Program-made: the position numbers and the translations under genes
Notes under the pieces: generated by a model
Told to the model about the DNA's origin: nothing
What the model saw: the letters and a program-made list of their open reading frames with translations, nothing else
The model's database searches: none
In this document: positions 17,618-25,801 of the stretch, piece by piece
Position numbering within the stretch: the first letter of the stretch is position 1
Layout of the letters: each line of letters begins with the position of its first letter
Source: Oscillospiraceae bacterium
GTDB lineage: Bacteria; Bacillota; Clostridia; Oscillospirales; Acutalibacteraceae
Assembly: GCA_015065615.1 (NCBI GenBank)
Contig: SVPY01000007.1
Span: 32,031 to 96,030, forward strand
Length of the DNA stretch: 64,000 nucleotides
Direction of reading: 5' to 3'

Positions 17618-19639
17618 ATGAGAAATTTTGAAAGTAAATTTAAATTTGAAAGTAAATACGGCATTATAAAGCCGCAGCATTTGGGAATTTCCGGTAACAG
17701 ATGCCTTGTAACAACTCCTTTTAATTACGTTACCGACCTTGAAAGTTTGCAGGCTCCCCCTTATGCCAACACAGGCTTTAGAAGTGAAGTTAAAATAGGC
17801 GGCGAAAGTGTAAAGTGCAATGAATATACCTGGAGAATAAACCTGATAGAGCGAAAGGGTGCTACCAGAGATTTTGAAGTTTCTTCCCTTTCTGTTATTC
17901 CTCCTTATAAAAATGCAGTTTTGCAAGCCGTAAAAGTAAAAAACACTTCTGGAAGGGATATAGATATCCCGTTGGAGCTTTGGTATAAGGGAAACAGTGA
18001 ATATTTAAACGACTGGATATTCCTGATTCCAAAAGTGACAAAGCCTGAGGCTGATGAGGTTGTGCTTGAAAATAAAGCTCTTTTGCTAAAAAACAGAGAC
18101 GGCGCCGCATTTGCCATAACAAGCTCCTTAGAGTTTGAACATTTTGCTCTTGCTAAAATACTTAAAACAAGGGTTAGTTTTAAACCCGATGAAGAAAAGG
18201 TGTTTTATTTTTCTTTCCATTCAGGCCATATCGATACTCTAGAGGCTGAATATCTTCAGGTTATGGCGGATTATGAAAGATACGTGGATGAAGCGTTTTT
18301 ATTCGCAGAAAACGAGGAAAAAAGGCTTCTTTCGGCACTTCCTGAATTTAAAAGCGATAACGAAGCATATGAAAAATTTTACTACCGTTCCTTGGCTACC
18401 TTGCTTTTGAACCGATGGGAGATACCGCTTTTTAAACTTAACCCCTACTATAGCACAGGCGGAACTACCGGCGGATGTATGTGTTCTTATCTTTGGGATT
18501 ACGCCGGCCCATGGAATATACACCCTCTTGTGGATAAAGACGTGACAAAAGAGGAGATAAAAGCCTTTCTTGCGGTTGACCTTAGCTCTTCATATGCTAT
18601 TATGCCTGTGGACGGCAAGAAAAACGGCCCGTGGTACCAGATAAATCAGGAGAAAATAATTGCGCTTATTTACCACTACCTTACAAATACGGGTGATTTT
18701 GCTTTTCTTAATGAGCAGGCAGGAGAGAAGACTGTAATAGAATGGGTTAAATTCCACGCATATTTTGGAGATAATCTTGAAAAAGAAGCTAACTTAATTG
18801 ATTACGGGGTAAAAGGCGAAGATCATCTGGAACTCAGGCGAGGCATACCTTACCATGGAATTATGCCCGACCTTAATATGAGAAGGTACAAAACTTACGA
18901 GAGAGCAAGTGAGATATTATCCCTTTACGGTACGCCTGACGATAATTTGATGCAAAGAGCGAAGCTTGTGGCAGCTCTTGCCAAAGAAAAGCTTTGGGAT
19001 AAGGACAAAAAATGGTTCAAATTCATTATCGACGGCAAGGAAGACTATCGTTATACCGTGCAGATGTTTAAGTTTTTAGATAGCGGCGCGGCGGATAAGG
19101 AGATAGTGGAGGGGCTTGTTTCCCATTTGAACGATAAAGAGTTCCTTTCTGATTTCGGTTTGCACAGTATGAGCAAATTGGACGAAGCTTATGATCAGGT
19201 GGATATTGATAACGGTGGCGGCGGAATTTGCTCGCTGTTTGTTCCTGTTATATTGGAGCAGTTATATAAAATTGGTAAATGTGAAATTGCAAACGATATA
19301 CTGAATAGAGTTCTTTGGTGGGGCGAAAGAATGCCTTATTGGGGAGATTCATTAACTGCCAACGCCATTGCTTACAGAGAAGATACTCCCTTGCAGGCTA
19401 CAATCGGTTCATCCGCAGCGGCGCAGATGATAATTTTCGGTATATTCGGGGTGAAATCGGATTTTTACGGAAATATAACTATCAATCCTGTAAAAAATCC
19501 TCCCGATAAGAATATGCGCCTTATAAATATGAAACTGAGAGGCAAAATTTTCAGTATTTATTTAAATGAGCAGGATTATACTGTAGAAACAGAGAACGTT
19601 AAAATTACAAAGCAGTATGGCGAAAAAACGGTAATATAA
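17618..19639 (+). CDS. six-hairpin (alpha/alpha)6 glycosidase-like protein
   Basis: An N-terminal beta-sandwich of about 220 residues is followed by an (alpha/alpha)6-type catalytic region. Typical elements are YRSLATLLLNRWEI, TGGTTGGCMCSYLWDYAGPWN, GPWYQINQEKIIALIYHYLT, then DDNLMQRAKLVAALAKEKLW and DNGGGGICSLFVPVILEQLY. Candidate acids are Asp in SYLWDYAG and Asp-Asn in the late DNGGGG loop. This fold is used by GH15, GH63, GH78, GH95 and others, so the specificity is open. No ribosome site is obvious, and translation is probably coupled to the upstream gene. No signal peptide is present. Confidence 0.6.
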   Translation: MRNFESKFKFESKYGIIKPQHLGISGNRCLVTTPFNYVTDLESLQAPPYANTGFRSEVKIGGESVKCNEYTWRINLIERKGATRDFEVSSLSVIPPYKNAVLQAVKVKNTSGRDIDIPLELWYKGNSEYLNDWIFLIPKVTKPEADEVVLENKALLLKNRDGAAFAITSSLEFEHFALAKILKTRVSFKPDEEKVFYFSFHSGHIDTLEAEYLQVMADYERYVDEAFLFAENEEKRLLSALPEFKSDNEAYEKFYYRSLATLLLNRWEIPLFKLNPYYSTGGTTGGCMCSYLWDYAGPWNIHPLVDKDVTKEEIKAFLAVDLSSSYAIMPVDGKKNGPWYQINQEKIIALIYHYLTNTGDFAFLNEQAGEKTVIEWVKFHAYFGDNLEKEANLIDYGVKGEDHLELRRGIPYHGIMPDLNMRRYKTYERASEILSLYGTPDDNLMQRAKLVAALAKEKLWDKDKKWFKFIIDGKEDYRYTVQMFKFLDSGAADKEIVEGLVSHLNDKEFLSDFGLHSMSKLDEAYDQVDIDNGGGGICSLFVPVILEQLYKIGKCEIANDILNRVLWWGERMPYWGDSLTANAIAYREDTPLQATIGSSAAAQMIIFGIFGVKSDFYGNITINPVKNPPDKNMRLINMKLRGKIFSIYLNEQDYTVETENVKITKQYGEKTVI

Positions 19640-19643
19640 ATAA

Positions 19644-19690
19644 AAAAGAGAAGGGTTCATTTTAAAGCTTGAATCCTTCTCTTTTAATTT
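19644..19690. terminator. bidirectional terminator between six-hairpin gene and cysS
   Basis: AAAAGAGAAGGGTTCA pairs with TGAATCCTTCTCTTTT with one mismatch around a 10-nt loop, followed by T-rich sequence. Both neighbouring genes converge here. Confidence 0.85.
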
Positions 19691-19707
19691 TGATAGTTGG
19701 TATTTAA

Positions 19708-21147
19708 TTATTTAACAGACCACTTTGTGCCTTCTTTTGTATCGAGAATCTGGACGTTCATTGCGCTGAGCTCTTCGCGGATGCTATCTGCCAAAGCGAA
19801 ATCGCGGTTCTTTTTAGCTTCAAGGCGCTTTGCAATAAGCTCCTCGATTTTAGCTACGTCTACACCCTCGGGAATTTCAGCGGGTGTTAATTCTTCTGTT
19901 GCCTTGGGCTTTACTTTTTCTGTGGGTTTGTTTGTTAAAAGGTCAAGGGAGAGAACCTTATCGTATTCCTTTAAGATGGCAAGCTTTGTAGCGCCGTTTG
20001 TTTTAAGCTTTAAAATATCGTAAACTGCTGTTAAGCCTAATGATGTGTTCAAATCGTTACCAACGAGGTTAATGAATTTCTCTTTTGCTTCTGCTACTAC
20101 GGCTTCGTCGATTTCGCCTTCGTTCTGAATGGAAGCAATTCTTGTTAAAAGCTTATTGTATGCGCCTGCTGTGTTATCAAGGCTTTCAAAAGTAAATACT
20201 AAAGGCTTGCGGTAATGGGACTGTAAGCAGAACATACGGTAAACGAGGGGGTCGTAACCCTTTTCTTCAAGAAGAGAAACTGTTAAGAAGTCTCCCTTAC
20301 TTTTACTCATCTTACCTCTTGCATCGTTTAAATGAAGAACGTGGAACCAGTTATTGCACCACTTTTTACCTGTGTAAGCTTCGCTCTGTGCGATTTCGTT
20401 TGTGTGGTGGGGGAAGGCGTTATCAATACCACCGCAGTGAATGTCGAGTGTTTCGCCTAAATACTTAAGGCTGATGCCGGAGCACTCAATGTGCCAGCCG
20501 GGGTAACCGTTGCCCCAGGGGCTATCCCACTTTAATTCCTGATCGTCAAACTTACTCTTTGTAAACCAGAGAACGAAGTCTGCTTTATTTCTCTTGTTTT
20601 CGTCCTCTTCAACGCTGTCGCGTACGCCTACTGCAAGGTCTTCTTCCTTGAAGTTCTGGAAAACGTAGTAGGTAGAAAGTTTACTTGTATCGAAATATAC
20701 GTTGCCGCCTGCGATGTAAGCGTAGCCTTTTTCTAAAAGTGTTTCAATAAGGTGAATGTAATCATCTACGCAGCTTGTGGCGGGAACAACTATCTCGGGT
20801 TTTTTGATGTTTAATTTCTTGCAATCGGAGAAGAATGCGTCAGTATAGAACTGAGCAATTTCCATAACGGTTTTCTTCTCTCTTTTTGCGCCCTTGAGCA
20901 TCTTATCTTCGCCCGTGTCGCCGTCGCTTGAGAGGTGGCCAACGTCTGTGATGTTCATAGCTCTGGTAACTTCGTAGCCTGCGAAATTTAAGAACTTTTC
21001 TAAAACGTCCTCCATTATATAGGTTCTGAGGTTACCGATGTGAGCAAAATGATAAACAGTAGGGCCGCAGGTATACATTTTTACCTTGCCTTCTTCGTTG
21101 GGGATGAATTCATCTTTGCTTCTTGTAAGTGTGTTATAAAGTTTCAT
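19708..21147 (-). CDS. cysS: cysteinyl-tRNA synthetase
   Basis: This class I synthetase charges tRNA-Cys. The HIGH-type motif is HIGNLRTY, with the zinc-ligand cysteine in MYTCGPTVYHF. GYPGWHIECSGIS holds the other zinc-binding positions, and KMSKS is present as GKMSKSKGDF. The length of 479 is normal. It lies 27 bp downstream of cysE on the same strand, and both are under the T-box, so the cell couples tRNA charging and cysteine synthesis to the charged state of tRNA-Cys. Confidence 0.96.
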   Translation of the reverse strand: MKLYNTLTRSKDEFIPNEEGKVKMYTCGPTVYHFAHIGNLRTYIMEDVLEKFLNFAGYEVTRAMNITDVGHLSSDGDTGEDKMLKGAKREKKTVMEIAQFYTDAFFSDCKKLNIKKPEIVVPATSCVDDYIHLIETLLEKGYAYIAGGNVYFDTSKLSTYYVFQNFKEEDLAVGVRDSVEEDENKRNKADFVLWFTKSKFDDQELKWDSPWGNGYPGWHIECSGISLKYLGETLDIHCGGIDNAFPHHTNEIAQSEAYTGKKWCNNWFHVLHLNDARGKMSKSKGDFLTVSLLEEKGYDPLVYRMFCLQSHYRKPLVFTFESLDNTAGAYNKLLTRIASIQNEGEIDEAVVAEAKEKFINLVGNDLNTSLGLTAVYDILKLKTNGATKLAILKEYDKVLSLDLLTNKPTEKVKPKATEELTPAEIPEGVDVAKIEELIAKRLEAKKNRDFALADSIREELSAMNVQILDTKEGTKWSVK

Positions 21148-21174
21148 ATTAATAATCCTTTCGATTCTTTTTTA

Positions 21175-21852
21175 TTATTGACCGCAGGGCGGGATGATAT
21201 TATCGGTGGGCTCTTCTGTGCTTGTAAGCTTTGCCATTTGCTTTTGGAGTTTTTCAATTTCCATACGCATACGGCAGAGTTCCTGAGAGACGGGGTCGGC
21301 TACGTGTATCTGGTCGAGACATTCGTTTACCTTTATGCCGTTTATTCTTACCACTCTTGCAGGTACGCCTACGGCTGTGGCGTTATCGGGTACGGTGTCC
21401 AGCACCACGGCGCCTGCGGCTATGCGGACGTTATTTCCTATAGTGAAGGGGCCTAAAACCTTTGCGCCTGCGCCAACCAAAACGTTATCGCCTAAGGTGG
21501 GGTGGCGCTTGCCCGTATCTTTACCCGTACCGCCTAAGGTTACGTTCTGGTAAAGCGTGCAGTTATCACCGATTACGGCGGTCTCACCTATTACCACACC
21601 CATACCGTGGTCAATAAAGAGGTTTTTGCCTATTGTTGCGCCCGGGTGAATCTCGATGCCCGTTCTTCTTCTTGATATCTGCGAGATCATTCTGGCGATA
21701 AATTTCATATTGTGGGTATGAAACCAATGGGCTTTGCGGTAACTTCTTATGGCTTTGAAGCCGGAATAGAGAAAGTAAACTTCAAGGCGGCTTTTGGCGG
21801 CAGGGTCGCGCGCCATTACGGCGTCTAATTCTTCTCGTAATTTTTTGAACAT
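21175..21852 (-). CDS. cysE: serine O-acetyltransferase
   Basis: CysE acetylates serine with acetyl-CoA, the first step of cysteine synthesis. The left-handed beta-helix hexapeptide repeats ([20 protein letters not shown], then [19 protein letters not shown]) are visible, followed by the loop [20 protein letters not shown]. The active-site His-Asp is in FIDHGMG. The frame is open further upstream, but that stretch is the T-box terminator. The ATG at 21852 (MFKKLREEL) with AAAAAGGAG 8 nt before it is the real start. A glutamine-rich helical tail follows the beta-helix. Confidence 0.94.
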   Translation of the reverse strand: MFKKLREELDAVMARDPAAKSRLEVYFLYSGFKAIRSYRKAHWFHTHNMKFIARMISQISRRRTGIEIHPGATIGKNLFIDHGMGVVIGETAVIGDNCTLYQNVTLGGTGKDTGKRHPTLGDNVLVGAGAKVLGPFTIGNNVRIAAGAVVLDTVPDNATAVGVPARVVRINGIKVNECLDQIHVADPVSQELCRMRMEIEKLQKQMAKLTSTEEPTDNIIPPCGQ

Positions 21853-21904
21853 AAAATCGCTCCTTTTTATTAATATAAAAGGAAAAGTGATTTTAATGGA
21901 AAAT

Positions 21905-22175
21905 AAAAAAGCCTCCTGCAAGGGTACAAAACTACCCTGCACGAAGGCGATAATTCGCGGTTCCACTTCGTATTTATCACTTACGCTTCCTTTTAAAGCG
22001 TTTGCCTTAACGGGGCATGGCGTACATACCTACTGAAACTGAAAATAAATTTTTTCGGAATGTCTACTCGCGGGTGCATTTCGCTTTTTTATTAAACAAA
22101 GGAAGCTTACAGCCTGCGGCTTCCTATCTCTGGTGTTTTTATGAAAGCTACTTCTCCCGGTCACGGTATTTGAAG
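21905..22175 (-). ncRNA. T-box riboswitch, Cys specifier (UGC)
   Basis: Read on the minus strand, the leader contains the T-box core GTGGAACCGCG (about 21955-21968). A strong terminator follows: GCCTTCGTGCAGGGTA pairs with TACCCTTGCAGGAGGC, then TTTTTT. The Stem I region lies upstream and includes CCAGAGATAGGAAGCCGC. The 3-prime side of Stem I carries GAAATGCACC, where the UGC at 22076-22078 followed by A fits the specifier loop for cysteine. Uncharged tRNA-Cys would stabilise the antiterminator and switch on cysE-cysS. Confidence 0.88.
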
Positions 22176-22177
22176 AT

Positions 22178-22206
22178 ATTATACTATTTATTTTATGATT
22201 TGTAAA
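22178..22206 (-). promoter_or_regulatory. promoter of the cysE-cysS T-box transcript
   Basis: On the minus strand TTTACA and TATAAT are separated by 17 bp and lie directly upstream of the T-box Stem I. Confidence 0.75.
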
Positions 22207-22235
22207 GATTAAGGTTAAAACAAAATTTAAATTTA

Positions 22236-22264
22236 TTGACCTAAAAGGATTTATGAGATAAAAT
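22236..22264 (+). promoter_or_regulatory. promoter of the 22293 gene
   Basis: TTGACC and TAAAAT are separated by 17 bp, divergent from the cysE promoter, about 30 bp ahead of a good AAAAGGTGAT ribosome site. Confidence 0.6.
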
Positions 22265-22292
22265 AATTACATAAAAGATAAAAGGTGATTAA

Positions 22293-22703
22293 ATGAAGCA
22301 TAAAGACCACATGGTTACAAGCTGGGGAACTAACAGGCGTGATATAGACCACGATGAATTTTACGAACAGTTTGAAAAAAATTACGAGAGGCGCGGCGAG
22401 GGCACCGTACTTTTAAACGGCAGAAGGGTAATTGTTTTCGAGCCTTTTTTGGAAGAAGACGGCAAAACATATTTAAATTTATTCGGAGAATTCAAATTGG
22501 AGCTTAATAAAAACGAGCTTGAAGGAATCCGAATAGCTCACGAGGGTTTGAATTTCGGGCAAAGCGAGAAAATTGCTTTTATTTTGGATGGCCCGGATAT
22601 TATCGGCAGCGTAACCTACCTTGACGAAGAAGGTATGAAAATATACGAAGAAAAAAGAAAAAATAAACCTAAGAAAATTATATTCGAACCCACTGAAGAA
22701 TAA
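22293..22703 (+). CDS. conserved-type small soluble protein, function unknown
   Basis: This 136-residue protein is not recognised. It has a charged N-terminus (MKHKDHMVTSWGTNRRDIDH), a beta-rich middle (VLLNGRRVIVFEPFLEEDGK, TYLNLFGEFKLELNKNEL) and a charged lysine-rich end. There is no signal peptide or membrane helix. It has its own promoter and a strong ribosome site, which makes it a real gene. It stands alone between the divergent cysE operon and the convergent lipoprotein operon. Confidence 0.65.
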   Translation: MKHKDHMVTSWGTNRRDIDHDEFYEQFEKNYERRGEGTVLLNGRRVIVFEPFLEEDGKTYLNLFGEFKLELNKNELEGIRIAHEGLNFGQSEKIAFILDGPDIIGSVTYLDEEGMKIYEEKRKNKPKKIIFEPTEE

Positions 22704-22740
22704 TCGGTGGGTTATGTTTTTGGAGTTGTTTCAAAATAAA

Positions 22741-22768
22741 AAAGAAAAGGCGGAGGGGGTTCCGCCTT
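22741..22768 (-). terminator. terminator of the ECF sigma/matrixin operon
   Basis: AAGGCGGA pairs with TCCGCCTT. On the minus strand the hairpin is followed by TTTTCTTTTTT, so it chiefly ends the lipoprotein operon. Confidence 0.75.
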
Positions 22769-22774
22769 ATTTGG

Positions 22775-23503
22775 TTATTTAATTGCTGCTTTAAGTTCTT
22801 CGAGAGTCATGCCGGTGACAGTGTCTTTTATACTTACAGCACCGATTTTCACTTCAATCAAATCGCCGTTACGTGCCTTTACAGATGAAGAAAAGTCACC
22901 TTTTTTATCAATCAGATTGCTTTGAAGTATAGCCTTGTCATTTTCAATTTTGACCATAAAAGGCTCTGTTGCGCCGTAGTAATTACCGAAATTGCTGTCT
23001 TTAGATAAGAACAGCATATAAGTTCCGCCGATCTCAGGTTCAATATAGAGGGAGTCCTGAATGTTCAAAGTAATGATTTCTGTTTTTGTAGCAGGCTTTA
23101 CAATTATGCCTGTTTCATCAATAACGGCATCAGATTTTTCGAGGTTAATTCTTTCAATGTAACGATGGTTTACAAGGATGCTGCTTTCCGTAAAATCGCC
23201 CTTTACAACTTCACTTACAGTAAATCTGTAAAGTCTGCCTTCTACGTAATCGGTTTCGGATTCTTTTGTTACATCGTTAATATCACGGCGCATATTCCAA
23301 GTTTTTTCAAGCTTTTCATACTTGCCGATAACAACGAAATCAGCCATTTCAGCCATTTCTTCTGCACCTAATGAAACAGGGTAATCGTAATGAATTTGTA
23401 TGGAATTATTATTAGGTGTTGTACATCCTGTGAAAAACAAAGCTGAAATCATCAAGACTATTGCAAGAACTGAAGATATTTTTAAAATTTTAGTTGTTTT
23501 CAT
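22775..23503 (-). CDS. lipoprotein of the ECF/matrixin operon
   Basis: A signal peptide ends in the lipobox FTGC, so the mature protein is lipid-anchored outside the membrane. The 220-residue mature part has no recognised family, but its pattern matches the extracellular part of the operon's second gene. It reads EEMAEMADFVVIGKYEKLEK, then YRFTVSEVVKGDF, YMLFLSKDSNFGNYYGATEP and a terminal EELKAAIK. The second gene has EEMIEKSDLIARGKLYYNKT, YTFRIDDVLKGE and YILFLKKDEATGYYKLATQP. The two are probably paralogues. It is the last gene of a four-gene operon, 12 bp after the protease. Confidence 0.75.
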   Translation of the reverse strand: MKTTKILKISSVLAIVLMISALFFTGCTTPNNNSIQIHYDYPVSLGAEEMAEMADFVVIGKYEKLEKTWNMRRDINDVTKESETDYVEGRLYRFTVSEVVKGDFTESSILVNHRYIERINLEKSDAVIDETGIIVKPATKTEIITLNIQDSLYIEPEIGGTYMLFLSKDSNFGNYYGATEPFMVKIENDKAILQSNLIDKKGDFSSSVKARNGDLIEVKIGAVSIKDTVTGMTLEELKAAIK

Positions 23504-23515
23504 CGTTCTATCTCC

Positions 23516-24058
23516 TTAATTGTATGCATCGGTAACACCTTCTATATCATCAGCTTGAGGTGTGTATATAGTATTTCTGTTTCGATTGTATCCCATGACT
23601 GCATTAGGATTATTAGTATCATCAAGTCCTAATGTATGACCTAATTCGTGACAAGCAACACTTTTAAATACGTTTTCGTTTGTTCCTGTATGTGCTATAT
23701 TAACGTATGCGGTAAATGAAGTAAGAACATAATTAGGTGTTGAATGAGGTTGCATATAACCGTAATAAGTCGATGATGACTCATTTACAATTGTAATAGT
23801 ATTAGAGGAAGAACTGGAGTAACTTATATTATATCCAACAGCTGAAGTCCAACTTGACATCGCTGTTCTCCAAAATGTTTTGTAAGTTGATGATGAAGTT
23901 GAAGTATTAATTGCTCCTCCCCAGGTGTATGTTGCCCTTTTATCTGCTACTTTATAACATAACAGATCGTAAGCAAAAATTTGAATTGTTAGAGAAAATA
24001 CAAGCATAACCGCAATTAATAGTGCAACCATCCTCTTTAAAACATTGTGTTTATTCAT
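23516..24058 (-). CDS. secreted matrixin-like zinc metalloprotease (M10)
   Basis: The 180-residue protein has an N-terminal signal peptide (hydrophobic stretch about residues 10-29, VALLIAVMLVFSLTIQIFAY). The zinc site is ACHELGHTLGLDD, i.e. HExxHxxGxx with Asp as possible third ligand, as in part of the matrixin group. AVMGYNRN supplies the Met-turn. The region before it is rich in Ser, Thr and Tyr. The protein is little more than a catalytic domain, with no visible long propeptide. Codon use is AT-richer than in neighbouring housekeeping genes. Its place in an ECF operon suggests induced secretion. The substrate is unknown. Confidence 0.85.
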   Translation of the reverse strand: MNKHNVLKRMVALLIAVMLVFSLTIQIFAYDLLCYKVADKRATYTWGGAINTSTSSSTYKTFWRTAMSSWTSAVGYNISYSSSSSNTITIVNESSSTYYGYMQPHSTPNYVLTSFTAYVNIAHTGTNENVFKSVACHELGHTLGLDDTNNPNAVMGYNRNRNTIYTPQADDIEGVTDAYN

Positions 24059-24065
24059 AGTAAGC

Positions 24066-24917
24066 TCACCTTTCTTTTATATAATTAATAAGTGTATCTA
24101 AATCTGTTTTTGATATTGTATCATTCATAACCGGATACAGAACATTAATCTTGATTATAAAACCCGTAGTATATCTATTGCTATCAATCATTTTACTATA
24201 CTGAACTTTTAAAGAGTCACTTTTTAATTTGCTATTTAAATTAGGTACATCGCTAATTATGCTTATTGCACCGGGTTGAGTAGCAAGTTTATAGTATCCT
24301 GTTGCTTCATCTTTTTTTAAAAACAAAATGTATTCATTACTTGAGGATTCATGATAAAAGTGAAACGGATTTTGAAAATTAAATTCGTATTCCCAATACT
24401 TGTATATATCGTAATCATCAGTATATACTTCGATTTTGTCAAGTGTTTCACCTTTTAAAACATCATCAATTCTAAAAGTGTACAGTGTTGACGAAGTATT
24501 TATATACTCTACACCATCAGATGCATTTATAGGTTCATATCTTGAAAATGAATCAGATTGAACAAAGTCAAAACGATTTTCATTGGCGTATGTTTTATTA
24601 TAATACAATTTGCCTCTGGCAATCAAATCCGATTTTTCTATCATTTCATCTAAAGTGTATGATACATCACCACTAAGTTCGATATATACTTCGAAGTCAG
24701 GATTATCGGTAGCGTAATCGATTGAATCGCTATCTCCCGAGCCTTCAATTTCAGGTGTTTGGGTGGTTGGGTTGATGTTAAAGAGGAATACTGCAATGAT
24801 TGCAACAAGAAAAACTGAAATAATGGATGTGTATTTAATTAGCTGTTTTTTCCTCATTGCTTTGTAATCTGCCATTTTTTGGAAAACAATTTTCGTAATC
24901 TCATCAGAGGTTTTCAT
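24066..24917 (-). CDS. single-pass membrane protein, probable ECF regulator (anti-sigma candidate)
   Basis: A short cytoplasmic N-terminus of about 26 residues and one membrane helix (about 30-48, TSIISVFLVAIIAVFLF) precede an extracellular domain of 230 residues. That domain resembles the lipoprotein at the operon end. The ATG lies 14 bp inside the end of the sigma factor gene, so translation is coupled. Position and topology suggest an anti-sigma factor or surface sensor. The cytoplasmic part is short and lacks the zinc anti-sigma HxxxCxxC motif, so the role is inferred from context. Confidence 0.65.
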   Translation of the reverse strand: MKTSDEITKIVFQKMADYKAMRKKQLIKYTSIISVFLVAIIAVFLFNINPTTQTPEIEGSGDSDSIDYATDNPDFEVYIELSGDVSYTLDEMIEKSDLIARGKLYYNKTYANENRFDFVQSDSFSRYEPINASDGVEYINTSSTLYTFRIDDVLKGETLDKIEVYTDDYDIYKYWEYEFNFQNPFHFYHESSSNEYILFLKKDEATGYYKLATQPGAISIISDVPNLNSKLKSDSLKVQYSKMIDSNRYTTGFIIKINVLYPVMNDTISKTDLDTLINYIKER

Positions 24918-25470
24918 AAGTAAATCCCTCCTTTGTAAGCTCAGATTTCAGAGAATTGCGGGCGCGGTAAACAAGGGTTTCGATATTATGGACTGATTTT
25001 TTTAACACGGATGCAACTTCTTTACAGCTTAAATCCTCAAAATAAATAAGCCACAATACCTCCTTATACTCAGGCTTTAATTTTCGCATTGCTTTGTGCA
25101 GCGCTATTTTCTCTTCTTTTCTGATATAGGATATTTCCAGGGAATTTTCGTCCTTAATTATATCCTTAATATCATCAAGAGAAACTTCATTAGCTTTTTG
25201 TCTTTTCTGTTTTCTAAGGTAATCAAGCGCCTGATTTCTTGCAATGGTGTAAAGCCAGGTTTTGAAAGAGCCTTTGCCATTATCTTTCGGTTTCTTTGTG
25301 CCCAAAAGCACGAAAGTGTTGATAGCAAGCTCTTCGGCTGTATGTACGTTATTTACAAAGCTGTTAAGATAAAAAATCATACCGTCTTTATAGTCTTTTA
25401 TTATTTCGGCAAGACCCTCGTTATCACCTTTTTCCCGAAAACGGCGGTAGCTACTTGCACCGTTATCCAT
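24904..25470 (-). CDS. ECF-type RNA polymerase sigma factor
   Basis: Region 2 is visible as FVNNVHTAEELAINTFVLLG followed by KGSFKTWLYTIARNQALDYL. Region 4 is LKPEYKEVLWLIYFEDLSCK, then EVASVLKKSVHNIETLVYRA. At 188 residues it has only sigma 2 and 4, as in extracytoplasmic-function factors. It heads an operon with a membrane protein, a secreted metalloprotease and a lipoprotein, so it probably controls them in response to a surface signal. Confidence 0.9.
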   Translation of the reverse strand: MDNGASSYRRFREKGDNEGLAEIIKDYKDGMIFYLNSFVNNVHTAEELAINTFVLLGTKKPKDNGKGSFKTWLYTIARNQALDYLRKQKRQKANEVSLDDIKDIIKDENSLEISYIRKEEKIALHKAMRKLKPEYKEVLWLIYFEDLSCKEVASVLKKSVHNIETLVYRARNSLKSELTKEGFTYENL

Positions 25471-25711
25471 GGCCGGCTCCTTTCTTTATTATTTTTTACG
25501 CTTTGGGAAAGTATCGCGATTTCTTTCCCTTTTCACCTATTACACGTATATTATAGCATAAACCTCACAGTATTTTTTATTATTTTTTTTGCACTGTAAA
25601 TAATTTCTCCGTCAAAATATGCAAAGTTCAGCTAAAATAAGGGCAAACTATGAGCAATAAAGAGAATTTAAAAATATTAATTATTTTGTGGAATTTTATA
25701 GAATTTTGTGG

Positions 25712-25717
25712 TATAAT
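25712..25717 (+). promoter_or_regulatory. extended -10 promoter of prs
   Basis: TGGTATAAT is an extended -10 element without a good -35 at 17 bp. The leader contains a hairpin, ATCGGC pairing with GCCGAT (about 25738-25757), before an AAAGGAG ribosome site. Confidence 0.5.
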
Positions 25718-25801
25718 TACGGAGTGTAACAGTAATTTATCGGCAGGAGCGCCGATTTAAATAAATGAATATACTGGGTTTTGTTAAAAGGAGAGTAAAT
25801 A

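Noticed and set aside
21853..21966. N-terminal extension of cysE from an in-frame upstream start
   Set aside because: The segment coincides with the T-box terminator and lacks a ribosome site. The ATG at 21852 follows AAAAAGGAG.
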